Assembly: GCF_018449695.1 (NCBI RefSeq)
Contig: NZ_JAAVUY010000007.1
Span: 124,001 to 188,000, forward strand
Source of the DNA: Bradyrhizobium sp. dw_411
GTDB taxonomy: Bacteria; Pseudomonadota; Alphaproteobacteria; Rhizobiales; Xanthobacteraceae
DNA length: 64,000 nucleotides
Reading direction: 5' to 3'
Every line of letters starts with the position of its first letter. Positions within the stretch are counted from its first letter, which is position 1. The translations under genes and the position numbers were made by a program. The notes beneath the pieces are model-generated. The model ran no database searches. It saw only the letters and a program-made list of their open reading frames with translations, and had not been told where the DNA came from. Below, piece after piece: positions 53,999 to 62,752 of the stretch.

Positions 53999-54484
53999 TT
54001 ACGCGAGATCGGAGTTGGCCATCGCCTTGGCGCCGGCCGCGATCGAGAGAACGATATTCTGGTAACCGGTACAGCGGCACAGATTGCCTTCGAGTTCCTC
54101 GCGGATCGTGTGGTCACTGAGATCGTGGCCCTTGCGGTGGACGATATCGACCGCGGTCATGATCATGCCCGGGGTGCAAAAGCCGCATTGCAGGCCGTGA
54201 TGTTCACGAAACGCTTCCTGCATCGGATGAAGCGGACCGCCATCGGCGGCGAGGCCCTCGATGGTCTTGACCTCGTGCCCGTCCGCCATGACCGCAAGCG
54301 TGGTGCAGGATTTGACGGCCTTGCCGTCGAGATGCACGACACAAGCGCCGCACTGCGACGTGTCGCAGCCGACATGGGTGCCGGTCAGCCGCAGATTCTC
54401 GCGCAGGAATTGCACCAGCAGGGTGCGGGGATCGATATTCGCTTTGACGGGGTTGCCGTTCACGATCAGGGAGATTTTGGCCAT
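53999..54484 (-). CDS. 2Fe-2S small subunit of molybdenum hydroxylase (CoxS/CutS type)
   Basis: 161 residues. The plant-type 2Fe-2S cluster site is [16 protein letters not shown] with a later Cys in [10 protein letters not shown] (about 39-65). The second cluster is [12 protein letters not shown] ... [10 protein letters not shown] (about 104-145). This is the complete small subunit of the xanthine oxidase/CODH family. It passes electrons from the molybdenum centre, in the absent large subunit, to the FAD subunit encoded 33 bases downstream. Confidence 0.94.
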   Translation of the reverse strand: MAKISLIVNGNPVKANIDPRTLLVQFLRENLRLTGTHVGCDTSQCGACVVHLDGKAVKSCTTLAVMADGHEVKTIEGLAADGGPLHPMQEAFREHHGLQCGFCTPGMIMTAVDIVHRKGHDLSDHTIREELEGNLCRCTGYQNIVLSIAAGAKAMANSDLA

Positions 54485-54673
54485 TCAGCACTCTCGTTTG
54501 CTGTCCCGTCGCATATCGGCGGCACAGTCAATAGAACCATTCCAAGGGCCATATTATGGGCCATCCCGGCAATGAGCAACCTCAAGGCGGCATGGGCCTG
54601 ATATGACTTGCCTACCGGGACGCAGGCGTGATCCGGCGCGGTCAAGCGTCGAATCTTGCTGGCCCCGGATTAG

Positions 54674-55120
54674 TTAGCCCTGCACCGCCTTGGCAAAATT
54701 CGCGAAAAACTCGTCCGCCAGTTTCTTGGCCGAACCGTTGATCAACCGCTGGCCGAGCTGAGCCAGCTTGCCGCCGATCTGCGCCTCGACGTCATAGGTC
54801 AACAGCGTGCCGCCATCCTTTTCGGCCAGCGCCACCGTGGCACCGCCCTTGGCAAAGCCGGCGACGCCGCCCTCGCCTTCGCCCGAGATCTTGTAGCCGT
54901 TCGGCGGGTCGAGATCGCTCAGCGTGACCCGGCCCTTGAAGCGGGCGGACACCGGCCCGACCTTCATCTTGGCGACGGCGCGGAAGCCATTGTCCTCGGT
55001 TTTCTCCAGCTCCTCGCATCCGGGGATGCACGCCTTGAGCACATCCGGATCGTTCAATTTGGTCCATACGGCCTCGCGCGGCGCCGCTAACTGGACTTCG
55101 CCGTTCATCGTCATGGCCAT
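54674..55120 (-). CDS. coxG: CoxG-type SRPBCC protein (CO dehydrogenase subunit G)
   Basis: 148 residues from ATG at 55120, with GGAGG seven bases upstream. LAAPREAVWTKLNDPDVLKA, CIPGCEELEKTED and RVTLSDLDPPNGYKISGEGE are the CoxG pattern, and the fold is a START/SRPBCC cup. CoxG is thought to help attach the CODH complex to the membrane. It is the first gene of the leftward cluster, divergent from pcaB and 189 bases before the small-subunit gene. Confidence 0.9.
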   Translation of the reverse strand: MAMTMNGEVQLAAPREAVWTKLNDPDVLKACIPGCEELEKTEDNGFRAVAKMKVGPVSARFKGRVTLSDLDPPNGYKISGEGEGGVAGFAKGGATVALAEKDGGTLLTYDVEAQIGGKLAQLGQRLINGSAKKLADEFFANFAKAVQG

Positions 55121-55333
55121 GATGGTGCCTCCGGGGTCGCTTACTGCCTCATTCCCCAAGTAAAGCACGCAACGGCCAAATGAAAGGGGATCGGTGGACG
55201 AGGAGCGATGCATATTCGCAGCGCAAAAAGGCCTGCGCTGATGCCGGGGCCGAACTTCCCGGGGGGCAAGCTCCTGGAGACAAATTCTTGGGGATTGGCA
55301 GAGGCTGGCGGGGGTGGTTAGGTCGCGCGCATC

Positions 55334-56689
55334 ATGAGTGCCTCGCTTTCGCCCCTGCTCGCCCCCATGCTGTCGAGCGCCGCCATGCGCGCGGTCTGCG
55401 ACGATATGGCATACCTTCAAAACATGCTCGAGTTTGAAGCGGCCCTTGCACACGCCGAGGCCGCGGTGGGCGTGATTCCGGCCAATGCGGCTGGTCCGAT
55501 CGCCAAAGCTTGCAATGCCGGTGCGTTCGATCTGGCCGCCTTGGCCGATGCCGCGACGCGGTCCGGCAATCTCGCTATCCCCCTTGTCAAGGCGCTGACC
55601 GCCGGTGTCGCCAAAGCCGATGCCGAGGCCGCGCGCTACGTGCATTGGGGCGCCACCAGCCAGGACGTGATCGACACCACCACCATGTTGACGCTGCGCG
55701 CAGGCATCGACGCGCTGCTGGCGGATACCGGCCGCGCGATCGCGGGCTTTGCCGAACTGGCACGGCAGCATCGCAACACGCCCGTGGTGGCGCGCACGTG
55801 GCTGCAACATGCCCTGCCGATGCCGTTCGGCCTCAAGCTGGCCGAATATGCCGCCGCCCTGCATCGCTCGCGCGGACGATTGCAACGGCTGCGCCGCGAA
55901 TCGCTGGCGCTGCAGTTCGGCGGTGCGGCCGGCACCCTGGCCGCGCTCGGCGACAAGGGACTGCTGGTCGCGGAAAAACTCGCGCAGCAACTCAAGCTGC
56001 CGTTGCCGGATGCTCCGTGGCATACCCATCGCGACCGCATCGCGGAAGCCGCCTCGGTATTGGCAATTCTTTCTGGCACCTGCGGCAAGATCGCCCGCGA
56101 TATCCAGTTGATGATGCAGACCGATGTCGCCGAGGCATTCGAGCCGTCGGGTGAAGGCCGCGGCGGCTCTTCCACCATGCCGCACAAGCGCAACCCCGTC
56201 GCCGCCGCCACCGCGCTCGGGGCAGCCATGATGGCGCCGAATCTGGCCGCGACAATTTTCGCAGCCCAGATCCAGGATCACGAGCGCAGCGCCGGGCCGT
56301 GGCATGCGGAATGGCCGACCTTGCCCGGCCTGCTGCTTGTCACATCTGGCGCGTTGGCTGGGATCGTCGATATCGCCGAAGGCCTCGAAGTCGATGCGGC
56401 GCGGATGCGCGTCAATCTCGACGCCACCAACGGATTGATCATGGCCGAAGCGATCACGATGGCGCTGGCGGAAAAGATCGGCAAAAGCGAGGCCCATCAT
56501 CTGGTGGAGGCCGCAAGCAAGCAGGCCGTCGCCGGCAAAAAAAGCCTGCGCGACGTGCTGGCGCAGGATACCAAGGTCGCCGTGCATCTGAGTGCGGAGC
56601 GACTGACGCAATTGTTCGAGCCGATGGCCTATCAGGGCGTCTCGCAAGCCCTGATCGATCGCCTGCTCGCCTCTCTCGACGATAAATAA
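55334..56689 (+). CDS. pcaB: 3-carboxy-cis,cis-muconate cycloisomerase
   Basis: 451 residues, full family length. The fumarase/aspartase-superfamily signature GRGGSSTMPHKRNPVAA (about 275-291) holds the flexible catalytic loop, and VHWGATSQDVIDTTTML (about 101-117) the substrate His/Thr site. It converts 3-carboxymuconate to 4-carboxymuconolactone, the second step after protocatechuate ring cleavage. It is followed by pcaD and pcaC on the same strand. The ring-cleaving pcaHG genes and the regulator pcaQ are not in the window. Confidence 0.94.
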   Translation: MSASLSPLLAPMLSSAAMRAVCDDMAYLQNMLEFEAALAHAEAAVGVIPANAAGPIAKACNAGAFDLAALADAATRSGNLAIPLVKALTAGVAKADAEAARYVHWGATSQDVIDTTTMLTLRAGIDALLADTGRAIAGFAELARQHRNTPVVARTWLQHALPMPFGLKLAEYAAALHRSRGRLQRLRRESLALQFGGAAGTLAALGDKGLLVAEKLAQQLKLPLPDAPWHTHRDRIAEAASVLAILSGTCGKIARDIQLMMQTDVAEAFEPSGEGRGGSSTMPHKRNPVAAATALGAAMMAPNLAATIFAAQIQDHERSAGPWHAEWPTLPGLLLVTSGALAGIVDIAEGLEVDAARMRVNLDATNGLIMAEAITMALAEKIGKSEAHHLVEAASKQAVAGKKSLRDVLAQDTKVAVHLSAERLTQLFEPMAYQGVSQALIDRLLASLDDK

Positions 56690-56711
56690 AAAGACAGAAG
56701 GAGAAATTCCC

Positions 56712-57494
56712 ATGCCCATGATCGACGCCGACGGTTGCCTGCTCAACGTATCCGTCGAAGGCCGCGACAGCGGTCCCACCCTGATGCTGTCGAATTCACT
56801 GGGCTCGACCATGCAGATGTGGGAACCGCAGATGGCGGCGCTCAAGCAGATCTTTCGCGTGGTCCGTTATGACCGGCGCGGCCACGGCAAATCGGGCGTG
56901 CCGCCCGGCCCCTATTCGATGGAGCGCTTCGGCCGCGATGTGCTGGCGATCCTCGACGATCTCAACATCGAGAAGACGCATTGGTGCGGGCTCTCGATGG
57001 GCGGCATGGTCGGACAATGGCTGGGCGCCAACGCGCCGGAACGCTTCGGCAAGATCATTCTCGCCAACACCGCCTGCTACTATCCCGATCCGACCAACTG
57101 GCTCAATCGTATCAAGGCAGTCAAGGAAGGCGGCCTGGCATCGATCGCCGATACCGTGATGGCCGCCTGGCTGACCGCGGATTTCCGTGAGCGTGAACCG
57201 CAGGTCACGGCGAACCTGAAGGCGATGATGATCGCAACGCCGGTTGAGGGTTATATCGCCTGTTGCGAAGCGCTGAGCACACTCGACCAGCGCGAGCTGT
57301 TGCCTAAAATCAAGAGCCCGACGCTGGTGATCGCCGGCCGTCACGACATGTCGACGCCCGTTGCGGCCGGCGAATTCATTCGCAGCCACATCCCCGGCGC
57401 GGCCTTAACGATCCTCGACGCCGCGCATATTTCCAATGTCGAACAACCGCATGCCTTCACCGACGCCGTGGTCGGTTTTCTGACGCAACGCTGA
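56712..57494 (+). CDS. pcaD: 3-oxoadipate enol-lactonase
   Basis: 260 residues with AGGAG before the start. The alpha/beta-hydrolase fold shows the oxyanion region NSLGSTMQMWEPQM, the nucleophile elbow GLSMGGMVGQWLG (Ser about 97), acid in VIAGRHDMSTP (Asp about 207) and His in AAHISNVEQP (about 236). It opens 4-carboxymuconolactone-derived enol-lactone to 3-oxoadipate. It follows pcaB by 22 bases. Confidence 0.94.
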   Translation: MPMIDADGCLLNVSVEGRDSGPTLMLSNSLGSTMQMWEPQMAALKQIFRVVRYDRRGHGKSGVPPGPYSMERFGRDVLAILDDLNIEKTHWCGLSMGGMVGQWLGANAPERFGKIILANTACYYPDPTNWLNRIKAVKEGGLASIADTVMAAWLTADFREREPQVTANLKAMMIATPVEGYIACCEALSTLDQRELLPKIKSPTLVIAGRHDMSTPVAAGEFIRSHIPGAALTILDAAHISNVEQPHAFTDAVVGFLTQR

Positions 57495-57532
57495 ACCTAA
57501 ACGAGACCATTGCCTTCAGCAGCATCCAGATT

Positions 57533-57643
57533 GTCATTCCGGGGCGATGCGCAGCATCGAACCCGGAATCTCGAGATTCCGGGTCTGGTCCTTCGGACCA
57601 TCCCGGAATGACCGCCCTTGGCAACTTCGCTCCTCGCAATGAC
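57533..57643. repeat. Palindromic repeat, family C plus a family B half, inside the pca cluster
   Basis: GTCATTCCGGGGCGATGCGC ... ACCATCCCGGAATGACC (57533-57612), then a right half of family B (CTTCGCTCCTCGCAATGAC, 57625-57643). The half element supplies part of the leader of pcaC. Confidence 0.82.
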
Positions 57644-57657
57644 AGAGAGGAAAATCA

Positions 57658-58065
57658 ATGGACGACCAACAACGCCGCGACGACGGTATGGCTCAGCGCC
57701 GCAAGGTTCTCGGCGATGCCTGGGTCGACAAATCGATCGCCAACAAGAATTCGTTCAACGGCGAATTCATCGACCTGATCACGCGCCATGCCTGGGGCGA
57801 AATCTGGACCCGGCCGCATTTCGATCATCGCACCCGGCGCGTGCTGGTGATCGGCACCATGGTCGCGCTCGGCCAATGGGACGAATTCCGCCTGCATGTC
57901 CGCGCCGCGCTGTCGGAAGGCGGCTTCACGCCGGAGGATATCAAGGAAATTCTGCTGCAGCAGGCGATCTATTGCGGCGTGCCCGCGGCCAACCACGCCG
58001 TCAAGGAAGCGTCAGCGATTATAGGGGAGCTCGGGCTGCTGAAGGGCAACCTGCTGGAGGGATAG
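57658..58065 (+). CDS. pcaC: 4-carboxymuconolactone decarboxylase
   Basis: 135 residues with AGAGG eight bases before the start. GEIWTRPHFDHRTRRVLVIG and DIKEILLQQAIYCGVPAANH match PcaC, the small homo-oligomeric decarboxylase of the protocatechuate branch. It makes the enol-lactone that PcaD hydrolyses. Its last 54 bases overlap the 3' end of a gene on the other strand. In many bacteria pcaC is fused to or follows pcaD, as here. Confidence 0.94.
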   Translation: MDDQQRRDDGMAQRRKVLGDAWVDKSIANKNSFNGEFIDLITRHAWGEIWTRPHFDHRTRRVLVIGTMVALGQWDEFRLHVRAALSEGGFTPEDIKEILLQQAIYCGVPAANHAVKEASAIIGELGLLKGNLLEG

Positions 58066-58548
58066 ATCGCCCGATGTCACGCTGGTGACGGGTTGAACAG
58101 GCCGTTCCAGCACCAGCACGATCGCGGTGCCGAGCAGCATCAGAAGTTCCGTCGCATGCAGCCGCATCGCGGCGGGCTCGCCGACCTGCGAGGCCATGAT
58201 CATGCTGGCAAAACTGATCACGCTGCCGATGGCGAGTGCCATTCCCAGCGCTTCATCGCAGCCGCCGGCCTTGCGGAGCGAGGCGCGGGTGATGAAAACC
58301 AGGAAGATCGCGAAAAACGCCACGACGGTCAGCCGGCCCAAAGCAAACAGCCACGCAAAGCGAATCGTGGTCATCGCCGCCAGATGCAGATGGTCGCTGA
58401 TGAACAATCCCACCGAAATATTCGGCCGCTCGTAAAGGCCATGGATCGGCGAAACCATGATCCGGAATGCGATAATGGTCCAGGTCGGAATGAAATAGGC
58501 CGCCAGCAGCGCCCCATTGAATGAACTGATCCGCCAGTTTGTGGACAT
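58012..58548 (-). CDS. Integral membrane protein of unknown function
   Basis: 178 residues with four predicted helices (AAYFIPTWTIIAFRIMVSP, RLTVVAFFAIFLVFITRA, ALAIGSVISFASMIMASQ, LLMLLGTAIVLVLERP). GGGAAG precedes ATG at 58548. No family is recognised. The C-terminal tail (about 18 residues) is encoded antisense to the end of pcaC, an overlapping 3' arrangement that lacks a terminator. Confidence 0.68.
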   Translation of the reverse strand: MSTNWRISSFNGALLAAYFIPTWTIIAFRIMVSPIHGLYERPNISVGLFISDHLHLAAMTTIRFAWLFALGRLTVVAFFAIFLVFITRASLRKAGGCDEALGMALAIGSVISFASMIMASQVGEPAAMRLHATELLMLLGTAIVLVLERPVQPVTSVTSGDLSLQQVALQQPELPYNR

Positions 58549-58758
58549 GTCGCTTCCCGCTCGTCCGCGGGCTCATCCGGGAGCCACGGCTTCTGCGGCG
58601 ACGTAACGCGCTTAAACTGCGACGGGCAATTTAAACCTTTTGTTTACCTTAATGGCCACCCGGCTTTGGTTCCAGTTCCGGAACCGGGTCGTGCGCTTGG
58701 CCGCATTAAAAAGCGCGGCCAAGCGGGATCAATGGCGAGAATGACTAATCCGCAGCGA

Positions 58759-59808
58759 TTACACCGCCCCGCGCGCTTCGACATACATCGCGTAGAGCGA
58801 GTGACAGCTTGCCATGAACAGGCGGTTCTTTTTGGGACCGCCGAACACTAGATTTGGACAACGCTCCGGCAGATGGATGAAGCCGATGGCTTTACCTGCG
58901 GGATTGAACACCTTCACGCCGTCGAGTTCTTCGGGCTTGGCGGAAGGCGAGCCATTGCTGCCCCAGCCGCACCACAAATTGCCGTCGGTATCGACCTTAA
59001 ATCCGTCGAGTGCGCCGGGCCCCTCGGCGTCGACAAGTTTCGTCTTGTTGGACAGCGTCGCGCCATCGGCACCGACATCAAAAGACCAGATCAGCCGGTT
59101 GGGCTGCGCGCGCGATTCGATGATGTAGAGCTTCTTTTCGTCCGGCGAGAACGCCAGCCCGTTCGGGCCCTGAAGTTCTGCGGTGACCAATCCGAGTTTG
59201 CCGTCGGGCGCGATGCGATACACCGAATGCGGCAATTCGGGCGTCGCCTTGTCGCCTTCCCACTCACCGGAAATGCCGAACGGCGGGTCGGTGAACCAGA
59301 TCGATCCATCGGACTTGCACACGATATCGTTGGGCGAGTTGAGGCGCTTGCCGTTGAAGCTGTCGGCCAGCACCGTGATGGTGCCGTCATATTCGGTGCG
59401 CGTGACGCGGCGGGTGAGATGCTCGCAGGTGATCAGGCGGCCCTGTCGATCGCGCGCGTTGCCATTGGCGAAATTCGATGGCTGCCGAAAAACGCCGAAA
59501 CGACCGGTGACTTCGTCGTAGCGCATGATGCGATTGTTCGGGATGTCGCTGACCAGCACATAACGGCCGTCCCCGAACCAGACCGGTCCCTCGGCCCATC
59601 GCATTCCCGTGCCGACCTGTTCGAGGGTACTGCTGAACAGGCGATATTTGGCGAAGCTCGGATCGAGAATCTCGACGGCGGCATCGGGATAGCGCTGGTT
59701 CGGCTTGAAATCGAAAGACTGGGCGCTGGCGCGCTGCGGCAAAGCTAAGGCGGTCGCAGCAGCCCCTGCGGTCGCGAATACACCCCGGCGGGTCATGTTC
59801 ATCGGCAT
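58759..59808 (-). CDS. SMP-30/gluconolactonase family protein, Tat-type signal
   Basis: 349 residues. The N-terminus MTRRGVFATAGAAATALALP with RR and an Ala-rich hydrophobic stretch ending ASAQ is a twin-arginine-type signal, so the protein is probably exported folded. The beta-propeller carries metal-site pieces GMRWAEGPVWFGDGR (Glu), NSPNDIVCKSDGSIWFTDPP (Asn/Asp) and GPNGLAFSPDEK. It hydrolyses sugar lactones or related esters with a divalent metal. It stands alone. Substrate unknown. Confidence 0.88.
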   Translation of the reverse strand: MPMNMTRRGVFATAGAAATALALPQRASAQSFDFKPNQRYPDAAVEILDPSFAKYRLFSSTLEQVGTGMRWAEGPVWFGDGRYVLVSDIPNNRIMRYDEVTGRFGVFRQPSNFANGNARDRQGRLITCEHLTRRVTRTEYDGTITVLADSFNGKRLNSPNDIVCKSDGSIWFTDPPFGISGEWEGDKATPELPHSVYRIAPDGKLGLVTAELQGPNGLAFSPDEKKLYIIESRAQPNRLIWSFDVGADGATLSNKTKLVDAEGPGALDGFKVDTDGNLWCGWGSNGSPSAKPEELDGVKVFNPAGKAIGFIHLPERCPNLVFGGPKKNRLFMASCHSLYAMYVEARGAV

Positions 59809-60007
59809 TTTCTCCCTGATATCGCGCGGTCGTTACGCCCCGACGGTGGAATCCATCGAATTGGCGTTGCCGCTTGAACGAACCGTAGTGGAGGTTCCCG
59901 ATCAGGTCCAGATTGCCGAAGCGCGCAGCCGGTCCGCTGAAATGCCGGAGTTATCGCGCATTAAGCCACTGAAAGAACACGACAAAGGGAGGATACGCGG
60001 GACTCAA

Positions 60008-60034
60008 AAGAAAAGTCCCGCCTTGCGGCGGGAC
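60008..60034 (-). terminator. Rho-independent terminator downstream of the 51-residue gene
   Basis: 8-bp stem GTCCCGCC/GGCGGGAC with loop TTGC (60015-60034); on the minus strand it is followed by CTTTTCTTTTG. About 30 bases after the stop of the small leftward gene. Confidence 0.75.
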
Positions 60035-60064
60035 CTTCCTGATTCAATTTAACTGAGCTCAGAA

Positions 60065-60220
60065 CTAGCGACCGCCCTTGCCCTGCTGATTGGGATTCTG
60101 GGGCTGACGATTCGGGTCTTGCTGCTGCTGTCCGGGCTTCTGACCACCGCCTTGCTGCTGACCGGGTTTCTGACCCGGATTCTGGTTCTGCTGGCCCGGA
60201 TTCTGGTTCTGATTGGACAT
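60065..60220 (-). CDS. 51-residue Gln/Pro/Gly-rich small protein
   Basis: A short frame from ATG at 60220 with GGGAGA six to eight bases upstream and a terminator beyond its stop. The product MSNQNQNPGQQNQNPGQKPG (first 20 residues) continues with QQ, GGGQKPGQQ and ends NQQGKGGR. It has two NQNPGQ repeats, no Cys and no hydrophobic residues other than the initiator Met, so it must be disordered and very soluble. Such composition is seen in stress-related hydrophilic proteins, but I do not recognise it. Own ribosome site and terminator make a real gene likely. Confidence 0.72.
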   Translation of the reverse strand: MSNQNQNPGQQNQNPGQKPGQQQGGGQKPGQQQQDPNRQPQNPNQQGKGGR

Positions 60221-60490
60221 CGGGATCTCCCTTGTTGAATGTCGCAGGGATCAACCGCGAAACCGGGGATTGGTTGCATGAAATTCGCGGTTCCCATGGG
60301 ACACGGCACGGCCGGGGATTACGGCTGCGGAACCGGCCCCCGGAACTAGCTATGTACAAGCCCTTGGGGACCACCTCACGCTGTTGCCGCCCCCGGTTCC
60401 CGCTGTTAGAAAATCACACGACGCGTCGTTCCGGCTGCCGGAGCCATCGCCGCGTAATTGTTAAGCGCGTACTCCAGACAACGGCAGCGC

Positions 60491-61408
60491 ATGGACTATT
60501 TCGCCCAGCAACTGATCAACGGCATCGTCCTTGGCTCGATCTACGGCCTGATCGCCATCGGCTACACCATGGTCTACGGCATCGTCGGCATGATCAATTT
60601 CGCCCATGGCGATATTTTCATGATCGGCGGCTTCATCGCGCTGATCACATTCCTGCTGCTGGTCTCGCTGGGACTGACCGCCGTCCCGGTGATCCTGCTG
60701 ATCGTGCTCCTGGTGTCGATGGCGATTACGGCTCTTTACGGCTGGACCATCGAGCGCATCGCCTACCGGCCGCTGCGGCACTCGTTCCGCCTCGCCCCGA
60801 TGCTCTCGGCGATCGGCATGTCCTTTGTGCTGATCAACTACTCGCAGATCGCACAGGGCGCCCGCGTCAAGCCGGTGCCGCCGATCATCACCGGCGGCTA
60901 CACGCTGCATGAAGGCAGCGAAGGTTTCGTGGTGCGGCTGTCCAATGTGCAGATCATCGTCGTCATCGCCACCATCGTGCTGCTGGCGATCTTCACCTGG
61001 CTGGTGTCGCGGACCCGGCTCGGCCGCGACATGCGCGCCTGCGAACAGGACCAGACCATGGCCGCGCTGCTCGGCGTCGATGTCGACCGCACCATCTCGA
61101 TGACGTTCGTGATCGGCGCGGCACTCGCCGCGGTCGCGGGCATGATGTACCTCCTGTATTACGGCTTGGTGGATTTCTTCATGGGCTTCGTCGCCGGCAT
61201 CAAGGCGTTCACTGCGGCCGTGCTCGGCGGCATCGGCTCACTGCCCGGCGCGATGCTGGGCGGGCTGTTGATCGGGTTGATCGAGACGATGTGGTCGGCC
61301 TATTTCTCCGTCGAATACAAGGACGTTGCCGCGTTCTCGATCCTGATCGTGGTTTTGATTTTCCTGCCCACAGGCCTGCTCGGCCGGCCCGAAGTTGAAA
61401 AAGTTTGA
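60491..61408 (+). CDS. livH: Branched-chain amino acid ABC transporter permease LivH
   Basis: 305 residues from ATG at 60491. QLINGIVLGSIYGLIAIGYT and GMINFAHGDIFMIGGF are classical LivH motifs; about eight helices; ends LIFLPTGLLGRPEVEKV. It forms the membrane channel with LivM for import of Leu/Ile/Val or similar compounds. First gene of the livHMGF set. The binding-protein gene livK is not in view to the left and may lie beyond the right edge or elsewhere. Confidence 0.93.
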   Translation: MDYFAQQLINGIVLGSIYGLIAIGYTMVYGIVGMINFAHGDIFMIGGFIALITFLLLVSLGLTAVPVILLIVLLVSMAITALYGWTIERIAYRPLRHSFRLAPMLSAIGMSFVLINYSQIAQGARVKPVPPIITGGYTLHEGSEGFVVRLSNVQIIVVIATIVLLAIFTWLVSRTRLGRDMRACEQDQTMAALLGVDVDRTISMTFVIGAALAAVAGMMYLLYYGLVDFFMGFVAGIKAFTAAVLGGIGSLPGAMLGGLLIGLIETMWSAYFSVEYKDVAAFSILIVVLIFLPTGLLGRPEVEKV

Positions 61409-62745
61409 CGGACGAGCGCGTGACAGCACCCGCGAGCCAGCCGACGTCGTTCTCGCGCGTGCCCGGCATCGCCTTCATCTTCAAGAAAGCGCTGATCAGC
61501 GCGCTGGTCGCGCTCGTGCTGTTTTCGCTGATGATCGGTATCCGCACTGAAGCCGGGCCGACGGGGCAGTTGATCTTCTGGACCAGGTTCGGCGACCTCG
61601 CTTCGATGGTCGCCATCGTATTCGGCGGCAGCATTGTCGTTGAATTGCTGCGGCAATGGTGGGGACCGGTCGAGACCGTCAGGATCGTGCCACCATCAGC
61701 ACAAAACGCCATGGCGATCGGACGGCGCGCCATCGCGCCGGTGCTGTTGATCTTCACCTTTCTGGTGCCGGTGATCTTCTACGATCAACGCTACATCCTC
61801 GATCTCGGCATCCTCGTGCTGACCTATGTGATGCTGGGATGGGGGCTGAACGTGGTGGTCGGGCTCGCCGGGCTGCTCGACCTCGGCTATGTCGCGTTCT
61901 ATGCCGTCGGCGCTTATTCTTATGCGCTGCTATCGACCACTTTCGGCCTGTCATTCTGGGTCTGCCTGCCGCTGGCCGGCATTCTCGCCGCGTTCTGGGG
62001 CGTGCTGCTGGGATTTCCGGTGCTGCGGCTGCGCGGCGACTATCTCGCCATCGTGACGCTGGCGTTCGGTGAGATCATCCGTCTCGTCATCATCAATTGG
62101 CAAAGCCTGACCGGCGGTCCCAACGGCATTTCAGGTATCCCGCGGCCGAGTTTTTTCGGCATCCCGCTGACCCCGGGCGATGACGGCCTTGCTGCGCGGC
62201 TCGGCATCGAATTCTCGCCGACCCATCGCATCGTATTTCTGTTTTACCTGATCCTGGCGCTCGCGCTGCTGACCAACTGGGTGACGATCCGGCTGAGACA
62301 CCTGCCGATCGGCCGCGCCTGGGAAGCGCTGCGTGAAGACGAAGTGGCCTGCCGCGCGCTCGGCATCAACACCACCACGACCAAACTGACCGCATTCGCC
62401 ACCGGCGCGATGTTCGGCGGATTCGCCGGCGCGTTCTTTGCGACACGACAAGGCTTCATCAGCCCGGAATCCTTCACCTTCCAGGAATCGGCGCTGATAT
62501 TGGCGATCGTCGTGCTCGGCGGCATGGGATCGCAACTCGGCGTCGCTCTCGCCGCCCTGGCCATGATCGGCGGCTTTGAGCTGTTTCGCGGCTTCGACCA
62601 GTACCGCATGCTGGTATTCGGCGTCGCGATGGTGCTGTTGATGATCTGGCGGCCGCGCGGGCTGATCGGCCACCGCGCGCCGACCGTCTTTCTCGAGCGC
62701 AACCAGGCCATCTCCTCCGAGCTAACCAGCGAAGGCAGGGGATGA
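61405..62745 (+). CDS. livM: Branched-chain amino acid ABC transporter permease LivM
   Basis: 446 residues from TTG at 61405, which overlaps the livH stop by 4 bases (GTG at 61420 is an alternative). It has an N-terminal extension with three extra helices compared with short LivM, then VMLGWGLNVVVGLAGLLDLG, LAIVTLAFGEIIRLVIINWQ and GRAWEALREDEVACRALGIN, the standard coupling-helix region. It is the second channel subunit. Confidence 0.93.
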   Translation: MTDERVTAPASQPTSFSRVPGIAFIFKKALISALVALVLFSLMIGIRTEAGPTGQLIFWTRFGDLASMVAIVFGGSIVVELLRQWWGPVETVRIVPPSAQNAMAIGRRAIAPVLLIFTFLVPVIFYDQRYILDLGILVLTYVMLGWGLNVVVGLAGLLDLGYVAFYAVGAYSYALLSTTFGLSFWVCLPLAGILAAFWGVLLGFPVLRLRGDYLAIVTLAFGEIIRLVIINWQSLTGGPNGISGIPRPSFFGIPLTPGDDGLAARLGIEFSPTHRIVFLFYLILALALLTNWVTIRLRHLPIGRAWEALREDEVACRALGINTTTTKLTAFATGAMFGGFAGAFFATRQGFISPESFTFQESALILAIVVLGGMGSQLGVALAALAMIGGFELFRGFDQYRMLVFGVAMVLLMIWRPRGLIGHRAPTVFLERNQAISSELTSEGRG

Positions 62746-62752
62746 GCCTGTC

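Noticed and set aside
54485..54673. Remnant of a molybdenum-hydroxylase large subunit upstream of the small-subunit gene
   Set aside because: Translated in all frames by eye, no recognisable piece of the large subunit; too short and no molybdopterin-binding motif.
54674..56845. 723-codon leftward open frame spanning coxG and beyond
   Set aside because: Only the last 148 codons match a family; the rest is antisense to pcaB, which has full motifs. High GC keeps antisense frames open.
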